NCBI RefSeq assembly: GCF_002920615.1
Contig: NZ_PQSU01000010.1
Location: forward strand, 186,001 to 250,000
Source of the DNA: Streptomyces sp. Ru62
GTDB lineage: Bacteria; Actinomycetota; Actinomycetes; Streptomycetales; Streptomycetaceae
Direction of reading: 5' to 3'
Length of the DNA: 64,000 nucleotides
A program made the translations under genes and the position numbers. Positions within the stretch are counted from its first letter, which is position 1; each line of letters opens with the position of its first letter. Below are positions 58,735 to 64,000 of this stretch, one piece after another. The notes beneath the pieces are model-generated. The model was not told where the DNA came from, ran no database searches, and saw only the letters and a list, made by a program, of their open reading frames with translations.

Positions 58735-59967
58735 TCACCCCCCGAAGTACTTCTGCGCCGCTCGGACGCCGTCCACCAAGGCGTCCACCTCCTCCGGCGT
58801 GTTGTAGACGTAGAAGCTCGCCCGGGTGGTCGCCGGGATGCCGTAGCGGCGGACGACCGGGCGGGCGCAGTGGTGGCCGACGCGGACGGCGACGCCCCGC
58901 TCGTCCAGCACCTGGCCGACGTCGTGCGGGTGGATGCCGTCGACCGTGAAGGAGACGGCCGAGCCCCGGTCGGTGAGGTCGGCGGGACCGACCACCCGGA
59001 CCCCGGGCACCTCGGCGAGCAGCTGAAGGGCGCGGGCGGTGAGCGCGTCCTCGTGCGCCGCCACCTCGGCCATGCCCAGCCGCTCCAGGTACTCCACCGC
59101 CGCCGCGAGCCCCACCGCCTGCGCGGTCATGGGCACACCCGCCTCGAAGCGCTGCGGCGGCGGCAGGAAGGTGGTGCGGTCCATCTCCACGATCTCGATC
59201 ATCGAGCCGCCGGTCAGGAACGGCGGCAGCCCGGCGAGGAGCTCGGCGCGGCCCCACAGCACGCCGACGCCGTTCGGGCCGAGCATCTTGTGCCCGGAGA
59301 AGGCGAGGAAGTCCGCGCCCAGCCCACCCACGTCGACCGGGCGGTGCGGGACGGACTGGGCACCGTCCACGACCACCAGGGCGCCGTGCGCGTGCGCGCG
59401 GTCGGCGAGTGCGCGCACCGGGTTCAGCGTGCCCAGGACGTTGGACTGGTGGGTGAGCGCGAGCACCCTGGTGCGCTCGTCGAGCAGCTCGTCCGTCCGG
59501 GACAGATCGAGGCGGCCGTCGTCGGTGAGGCCGAACCAGTCGAGCGTCGCGCCGGTCCGCTCGGCGAGCTGCTGCCAGGGGACCAGGTTCGCGTGGTGCT
59601 CCATCTCGGTCACCACGATCCGGTCGCCGGGGCCGAGCCGGCCGGCGTTGCCCAGCGCGTAGGCGACCAGGTTGATGCCCTCGGTGGTGTTCTTGGTGAA
59701 GACCACCTCGTCGTCGGCCGCGCCGATGAACCGGGCGACCGTCTGCCGGGCCTGTTCGTACGCCTCCGTCGCCTCGCCCGCCAGCTGGTGCGCGCCGCGG
59801 TGCACGGCCGCGTTGTGCGTGAGGTAGAAGTCCCGCTCGGCGTCCAGCACCTGGAGCGGCTTCTGGGTGGTCGCCCCGGAGTCCAGGTAGACGAGCGGCG
59901 CGCCGCTCGCCACTGTCCGCCGAAGGATCGGGAAGTCCTTGCGCAGCGCGTCCACGTCGAAGCCCAC
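58735..59967 (-). CDS. sufS: Cysteine desulfurase, SufS type
   Basis: 410 residues from a GTG. It starts MGFDVDALRKDFPILRRTVASGAPLVYLDSGATTQKP. The PLP lysine is in DFLAFSGHKMLGPNG near residue 225 and the catalytic cysteine in VGHHCARPVVRRYG near residue 360, as in class II (SufS) enzymes. These take sulfur from cysteine for Fe-S cluster assembly. None of sufB, sufD, sufC or sufU is next to it, so this may be an additional copy outside the main operon. It is divergent from the CGNR gene and shares a region with a perfect inverted repeat. Confidence 0.93.
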   Translation of the reverse strand: MGFDVDALRKDFPILRRTVASGAPLVYLDSGATTQKPLQVLDAERDFYLTHNAAVHRGAHQLAGEATEAYEQARQTVARFIGAADDEVVFTKNTTEGINLVAYALGNAGRLGPGDRIVVTEMEHHANLVPWQQLAERTGATLDWFGLTDDGRLDLSRTDELLDERTRVLALTHQSNVLGTLNPVRALADRAHAHGALVVVDGAQSVPHRPVDVGGLGADFLAFSGHKMLGPNGVGVLWGRAELLAGLPPFLTGGSMIEIVEMDRTTFLPPPQRFEAGVPMTAQAVGLAAAVEYLERLGMAEVAAHEDALTARALQLLAEVPGVRVVGPADLTDRGSAVSFTVDGIHPHDVGQVLDERGVAVRVGHHCARPVVRRYGIPATTRASFYVYNTPEEVDALVDGVRAAQKYFGG

Positions 59968-59996
59968 GACGGCTCACCTCTCACGGTTTTGTACTC

Positions 59997-60037
59997 GGTT
60001 CTCCGTGAGACACGCTAAGACCTCCTCACGGAGAACC
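59997..60037. promoter_or_regulatory. Perfect 13-bp inverted repeat between sufS and the CGNR gene
   Basis: GGTTCTCCGTGAG (59997-60009) and CTCACGGAGAACC (60025-60037) are perfect inverse copies with a 15-bp spacer, centres 28 bp apart. A partial third copy, CTCACGG, is at 59979-59985. It ends 12 bp before the CGNR start codon and 30 bp before the sufS start on the other side, so one bound dimer could control both genes. Confidence 0.65.
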
Positions 60038-60049
60038 GCAAGGATTACC

Positions 60050-60652
60050 ATGAGAGCCGTGGATCACGAGGCCCCCGTCTACCTGCACCGGCTCCCCGTC
60101 CCCGGCGAGGACCGTTACGCCGCGCTGGCGCTGGTCAACACGCGGTTCACGGTCAGCCACGGCCAGGTCGACCTGCTCGACGACGCCGAGGCCGCGCATC
60201 TGTGGCTGGTCCGGCACGCGCTGCTGCCCGACCGGGTGAGCCTGAACGGCAGGCAGTCCGGCCGGCTGAGGACCCTGCGCGAGGCGCTGCGGGCCCTGTT
60301 CGCCGCCCGGGCCACCGGAGCGCGGCCGCCCGCCGACGCCCTCGACACCCTCAACGCCACCCTCGCCGCCGCCCCCGCCACCCCACGGCTGGCCTGGACC
60401 GCCGACGGCCCCCGCCGCGCCGACGTCCCCGACTCCGGCAACCCGGCCGCCGCCGCGCTCTCCCAGCTCGCCGAGGACGCCACCGACCTGCTCACCGGCG
60501 CCGACGCGGACCTGCTCACCGAGTGCGCCGCCCAGGGGTGCGCCCGCTGGTTCCTGCGCTCCCACGGCGCCCGTCGCTGGTGCACCACCAAGTGCGGCAA
60601 CCGGGTCCGGGCGGCCCGGGCCTACGCGGCCCGCAAAGCCGGTTCACCCTGA
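60050..60652 (+). CDS. CGNR zinc-finger (ABATE domain) regulator-like protein
   Basis: 200 residues from ATG 60050. An N-terminal ABATE domain (about residues 15-140, ALALVNTRFTVSHGQVDLLDDAEAAHLWL) is followed by a C-terminal CGNR zinc finger: CAAQGCARWFLRSHGARRWCTTKCGNRVRAARAYAARK, with four cysteines in C-x4-C...C-x3-C spacing. The family is thought to contain transcription regulators responding to stress. The perfect inverted repeat just upstream suits an autoregulated repressor. The 247-bp gap after it holds a hairpin. Confidence 0.87.
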   Translation: MRAVDHEAPVYLHRLPVPGEDRYAALALVNTRFTVSHGQVDLLDDAEAAHLWLVRHALLPDRVSLNGRQSGRLRTLREALRALFAARATGARPPADALDTLNATLAAAPATPRLAWTADGPRRADVPDSGNPAAAALSQLAEDATDLLTGADADLLTECAAQGCARWFLRSHGARRWCTTKCGNRVRAARAYAARKAGSP

Positions 60653-60660
60653 GAACACCT

Positions 60661-60684
60661 CTCGGAAAGCGAATGTTTTCCGAG
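60661..60684 (+). terminator. Hairpin after the CGNR gene
   Basis: CTCGGAAA (60661-60668) pairs with TTTCCGAG (60677-60684) around an 8-nt loop, 8 bp after the stop. The region from here to 60899 is AT-richer than average and may hold the promoter of the YfhO-like gene; no clear elements were read there. Confidence 0.55.
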
Positions 60685-60899
60685 TGGACATGTAATTCAC
60701 GCGGTGTTTCCCGTATTCGGAAGATGTCGCCTCACTTTTCGATGAGCGCACAACCATCCGGAATCACGCTCCGTCTAAGTCGGCGAATCGATGGGGCACA
60801 CATTCTGCGAGGACCGCCGAAAATGCACCGCAATACAACGCCCGGCGAAAATGACACGGCGCACGGGAACCCGCCGCGACACCCGGACAGGAACAGGGT

Positions 60900-63452
60900 G
60901 TGAAAGCGATCCCCCGGTCGCGGCAGGCCGCCGCCCTGCTCGCCGCCGCCGTCACGGTCACCGCGTTCTGCGCCGGTGACGCACTGGCGCGCAGCTATCC
61001 CTTCGGCCCCCGCACCCGCAGCGTCAACGACCTCGGCAACCAGTACGTGCCCTTCCACGCCCACCTGTGGGACCTGCTGCACGGCAGGGCCCACGGCGGC
61101 CTCCTCGTCAACTGGCAGTCCGGCTACGGCACGAGCTTCCTGCCCGACCTCGGCACCTACCTCGGCAGCCCCTACGCCCTGCTCGTCGCCCTCTTCCCGC
61201 GCGACGAGATCGACCTCGCCGTCTACGTCGTCACGCTCCTGAAGACCGCCACCGCCGCGGCGGCCATGGCCTGGCTGCTGCTCACCCTGCGGCCGGGCCG
61301 CTGGTGGGCGGCGGGCCTGCTCGGCGCCGCGTACGCGCTGTGCGGCTGGAGCACGGCCGACGCCTCCTACAACCCGATGTGGCTCGACGGCCTGATCGCC
61401 CTGCCGCTGCTGTGCCTGGTCGGCGAGTGGGCGCTCACCGGACGCCGGCGCCTGACCGGCGTCCTGATCGTCGCTCTCGCCTGGACCGCCAACTTCTACA
61501 CCGCCTACATGGCCACCCTCGGCGCCGCCCTGGTCCTGCTGCTGCGCCTGCTGCTCGCCCGGCCGCCGCGCCGGCAGGCGCTCGCCGCGGCCGGCCGCGC
61601 CACCCTCGCCACCGCCCTCGGCATCGGCCTCGCCGCCCCGCTCGTGACGGTCGTCTACTTCGGCACGAAGCACGCCTACCCCGGACGCGTACGCCAGTTC
61701 GCCCCCGTACCCACCGAGGACGTGGCCGCCCGGCTGCTGCCCGCGACCTACGGCTTCGGCTCCCCGGCCCTCTACGTCGGCATCACCGCCCTGCTCCTCG
61801 CGCTCGCCCTGCCCTTCCACCGCGCGGTCCCGGTCCCGGTGCGCGCCGGCTGGACGGCGCTGGCGCTCCTGGTGGGCCTCTCCCTCCAGTGGGGCCCCAC
61901 CCATCTGCTGTGGCACGCCTTCGCCACCCCGCAGGGCAGCCCCTACCGGCAGACGTTCGTGCTGTGCGGCCTGCTCGTCGTCGCCGCCTGGCACGCCGTG
62001 GCGTACGGCCTGCCCGACCGGCGCGCCCTGGCTGCCGCGACCGCCCTGCTCCTGCTGATCGTCGCCGTCGCGAGCCGCAGCGCGCTCGTCCGGCCGTACA
62101 CCTGGCCGGTGCTGCTGCTCGCCCTCGCGGGCGCCGTCGGCGGCCTGGTCCTGCTGGGCCGCGCCGGGCACCGCGCCCGGCTCGCCGGGCTGGCCGTCGT
62201 CCTGCTCCTCGGCGCCCAGGTGGGCGAGACGGCCGCCACCTCGGCCGTGGCCACCCGGCTGCGCCTGGGGCACCTGGACGACTACGAGCCCTGGGGCGAG
62301 CGGCAGGAGACGCAGGCGGCGGCGATCGCCCAGGCCGACGACTGGCCGCGGTACCGCACCGACCCCGGCCGCGAGCAGACCGTCGGCAACGACCCGCTGC
62401 TGGTGGGCGGCGAGGGCGCCCAGTACTACAGCAGCCTGACCCCGGACGTCCTCAGCCGCACCCTCACCGCCCTCGGCGACGGCTGGACCTCGCGCGGCCG
62501 CAACCTGCAGAGCCTGGACAACGCCGTCACGGACGTCGTCTTCTCCGTCGGCGCCCGGGTGCACTCCCCGCCCGACCCGCACCAGAAGTACCTCTCCCCG
62601 CAGGCCGGCCCGGTGACCGTCACCCGCCGGGACGTCCCGCCCCTGGTCACCGTCCGGGCCGCGCCCGACAGGACACCGTTCGGACCGTCGCCGTACCGCA
62701 ACCAGGAACTGCTGCTCGGCAGCCGCGTCTACACCGTGCCCCGCGTCACCGTGCTCGACGACGACGGGCGGCCGGTACCGTCCCGCCGGGTCGGCACCGG
62801 GAACGCCCTGGCCCGGCCGGTGATCACCGCCCGGTGCCCGGCCGGCACCCAGGTCCACCTCTGGGCCCCGCACTTCTCCGGCACCGCGCGGCTGGCCGGC
62901 GCCGGGGAGTCCGCCCGGTTCCGGTTCGAGTTCCCGCGCAACCGCGCCGCCCTGGAGCCGCTCGGCACCGCCCCCGCCTCGGGGTCGCTGCGGATCGAGC
63001 TGACCCCGGACCGGCCCGGCCGCATCCCGTCCGCCGCCGTCGGCTGCCTGGACACGGCCCGGCTGGCCGACGCCGCCGCCCGTCTGAAGGCGACCGGCGC
63101 GACCGAGGTGACCGTCTCCGGCGCCACGGTGCGGGCCCGGCTGCGCGCCGGCAGCAAGGGCATCGCGGTCGTCGCGGCTCCCCGGATCGCCGGCTGGCGC
63201 TGCGCCACCGGCGACGGACCCGAGCGGCCCGCCGACGCCTTCCACGGTCTGATCGCCGTGCCCCTCGACGGCACCGCCACCAGCCTGACCTGCACCTTCC
63301 ACCCACCCGGCCTACGGCTGGGCACGACCGTGGGCGCCGCCTCGCTGCTGACGCTCGTCCTGCTCACCGCCCTCACCGCCGTCCGCCGCCGGCGCGCCTC
63401 GGCGCCGCCCACGACCACATCACCGCGCGAGCGCGTGACCACCGCTTCCTGA
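60900..63452 (+). CDS. YfhO-family membrane protein (GT-C-type glycosyltransferase)
   Basis: 850 residues from GTG 60900. About 12 membrane helices in the first 475 residues, with the early extracellular loop RSVNDLGNQYVPFHAHLWD containing an acidic pair as in GT-C glycosyltransferases, and NWQSGYGTSFLPDLGTYLGSP. A large soluble exterior domain covers about 480-815, and a last helix is near residue 820. In Bacillus, YfhO works with the GT2 enzyme CsbB to glycosylate lipoteichoic acid, using an undecaprenyl-linked sugar. Here a GT2 gene follows after 22 bp, so the two probably decorate a cell-surface polymer. Sugar and acceptor are unknown. Confidence 0.85.
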   Translation: MKAIPRSRQAAALLAAAVTVTAFCAGDALARSYPFGPRTRSVNDLGNQYVPFHAHLWDLLHGRAHGGLLVNWQSGYGTSFLPDLGTYLGSPYALLVALFPRDEIDLAVYVVTLLKTATAAAAMAWLLLTLRPGRWWAAGLLGAAYALCGWSTADASYNPMWLDGLIALPLLCLVGEWALTGRRRLTGVLIVALAWTANFYTAYMATLGAALVLLLRLLLARPPRRQALAAAGRATLATALGIGLAAPLVTVVYFGTKHAYPGRVRQFAPVPTEDVAARLLPATYGFGSPALYVGITALLLALALPFHRAVPVPVRAGWTALALLVGLSLQWGPTHLLWHAFATPQGSPYRQTFVLCGLLVVAAWHAVAYGLPDRRALAAATALLLLIVAVASRSALVRPYTWPVLLLALAGAVGGLVLLGRAGHRARLAGLAVVLLLGAQVGETAATSAVATRLRLGHLDDYEPWGERQETQAAAIAQADDWPRYRTDPGREQTVGNDPLLVGGEGAQYYSSLTPDVLSRTLTALGDGWTSRGRNLQSLDNAVTDVVFSVGARVHSPPDPHQKYLSPQAGPVTVTRRDVPPLVTVRAAPDRTPFGPSPYRNQELLLGSRVYTVPRVTVLDDDGRPVPSRRVGTGNALARPVITARCPAGTQVHLWAPHFSGTARLAGAGESARFRFEFPRNRAALEPLGTAPASGSLRIELTPDRPGRIPSAAVGCLDTARLADAAARLKATGATEVTVSGATVRARLRAGSKGIAVVAAPRIAGWRCATGDGPERPADAFHGLIAVPLDGTATSLTCTFHPPGLRLGTTVGAASLLTLVLLTALTAVRRRRASAPPTTTSPRERVTTAS

Positions 63453-63474
63453 CCGCGCCCAGGGGGGACCCCGC

Positions 63475-64000
63475 ATGCTGATATCGATCGTCGCGCCCTG
63501 CTACAACGAGGAAGACGTCCTCGCCCGCTTCCACCAGGAGGTCCAGAAGGTCGCCGAGGAACTGCTGCCCCTCGGCCACGACATGGAGTTCGTGTACGTC
63601 GACGACGGCAGCCGGGACCGTACGCTCCCGGTCCTCAAGGAGCTGGCGGACCTCGACTCCCGGGTGCGCTACGTCTCCTTCAGCCGCAACTTCGGCAAGG
63701 AGGCGGCCCTGCTCGCCGGCCTGCGGCACGCCTCGGGCGACTCGGTGATCGTCATGGACGCCGACCTCCAGCACCCGCCGGCACTGGTCAAACGCATGAT
63801 CGAACTGCGCGAACAGGGCTACGACCAGGTCATCGCCAAGCGCACCCGCACCGGCGACCGGCTCACCCGGACCCTCACCGCCCGGCTGTACTACCGGCTC
63901 GTCAACCGCCTGGTCGACGTCGAACTCGTCGACGGCGTCGGGGACTTCCGGCTGCTGTCACGCCGGGTGGTGGACGCGGTGCTGGCCCTCACCGAGACCA
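63475..64000 (+). CDS. GT2 family glycosyltransferase, GtrB/CsbB-like (3' truncated by window edge)
   Basis: About 175 residues are visible from ATG 63475 (AGGGGGG upstream). The nucleotide-sugar-binding pattern is complete: ISIVAPCYNEEDVL, EFVYVDDGSRDRT and the metal-binding DADLQHPP. The segment NFGKEAALLAGLRHASGD and GVGDFRLLSRRVVDAV match dolichol/undecaprenyl-phosphate sugar transferases. It should place a sugar on undecaprenyl phosphate at the inner membrane face for use by the YfhO-like enzyme encoded just upstream. The membrane helices expected at the C-terminus lie beyond the window. Confidence 0.93.
   Translation, partial: MLISIVAPCYNEEDVLARFHQEVQKVAEELLPLGHDMEFVYVDDGSRDRTLPVLKELADLDSRVRYVSFSRNFGKEAALLAGLRHASGDSVIVMDADLQHPPALVKRMIELREQGYDQVIAKRTRTGDRLTRTLTARLYYRLVNRLVDVELVDGVGDFRLLSRRVVDAVLALTET

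Noticed and set aside
60732..63302. Long Gly/Asp/Gln-rich open frame opposite the YfhO-like gene
   Set aside because: Composition is that of antisense shadow in GC-rich DNA, and no recognisable domain is present.
1..64000. CRISPR arrays, tRNA or rRNA genes, insertion sequences, prophage genes
   Set aside because: No regular repeat-spacer pattern, cloverleaf, transposase or phage gene was recognised on either strand.

Overview
The window is a gene-dense, very GC-rich actinobacterial chromosome segment and almost certainly comes from Streptomyces. The grounds are strong G/C bias at third codon positions, frequent GTG starts, proteasome-type pupylation (pafA, pafB/pafC-like), a conservon operon matching cvn9/rarA-E of S. 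coelicolor, a glnA4-like cluster, and a DmdR/IdeR-type iron box. Nearly all of it reads as core chromosome. No insertion sequence, prophage, CRISPR array, tRNA or rRNA was seen.

Layout. 1-11 kb: end of an MFS transporter, pafA, two FKBP-type prolyl isomerases, the pafB/pafC WYL regulators, two small ORFs, tatA, tatC and a HelY-like helicase. 11.4-16.1 kb: conservon operon (histidine-kinase-like ATPase, roadblock protein, DUF742 protein, GTPase, cytochrome P450) with translationally overlapping genes; the P450 lacks the ExxR arginine. 16.4-20 kb: RluA-family pseudouridine synthase, GNAT acetyltransferase, siderophore-interacting reductase behind an iron box, 5'-3' exonuclease. 20-26 kb: glycine betaine ABC importer with a permease-binding protein fusion, XRE-cupin regulator, BtuF-like binding protein, LysR regulator, then an array of four imperfect repeats. 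26-31.3 kb: a gamma-glutamyl amine (probably ethanolamine or polyamine) cluster of peptidase C26, GntR regulator, GlnA4-like ligase, aldehyde dehydrogenase and SDR. 31.3-38 kb: PLP fold-III enzyme, a Pro-rich membrane protein that looks frameshifted, a mycosin-like subtilase, a secreted esterase and a secreted serine hydrolase.

38-47 kb is housekeeping: SseB-like and DUF1844 proteins, infC-rpmI-rplT with a long structured leader and a probable AUC start codon, an SpoU methyltransferase, a PAS histidine kinase, and pheST. 47-64 kb is mixed: SpoIIE-type phosphatase, NsdA-like TPR regulator behind a perfect palindrome, Nudix hydrolase, 3-hydroxybutyryl-CoA dehydrogenase, GHL10-type glycosidase, a DMT exporter and MocR regulator whose start codons overlap head to head, a degenerate histidine phosphatase, the remnant of a secreted arabinofuranosidase, SufS, a CGNR regulator behind a perfect 13-bp inverted repeat, and finally a YfhO/GT2 glycosylation pair running off the end.

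No large new system stands out. The most unusual signals are the infC leader and AUC start, the shared CATG start of the exporter/MocR pair, the repeat array that contains the tail of the LysR gene, the arabinofuranosidase deletion remnant with its operator still present, the ExxR-less P450, and the frameshifted partner of the mycosin-like protease. Assignments are by reading motifs; no database search was run.
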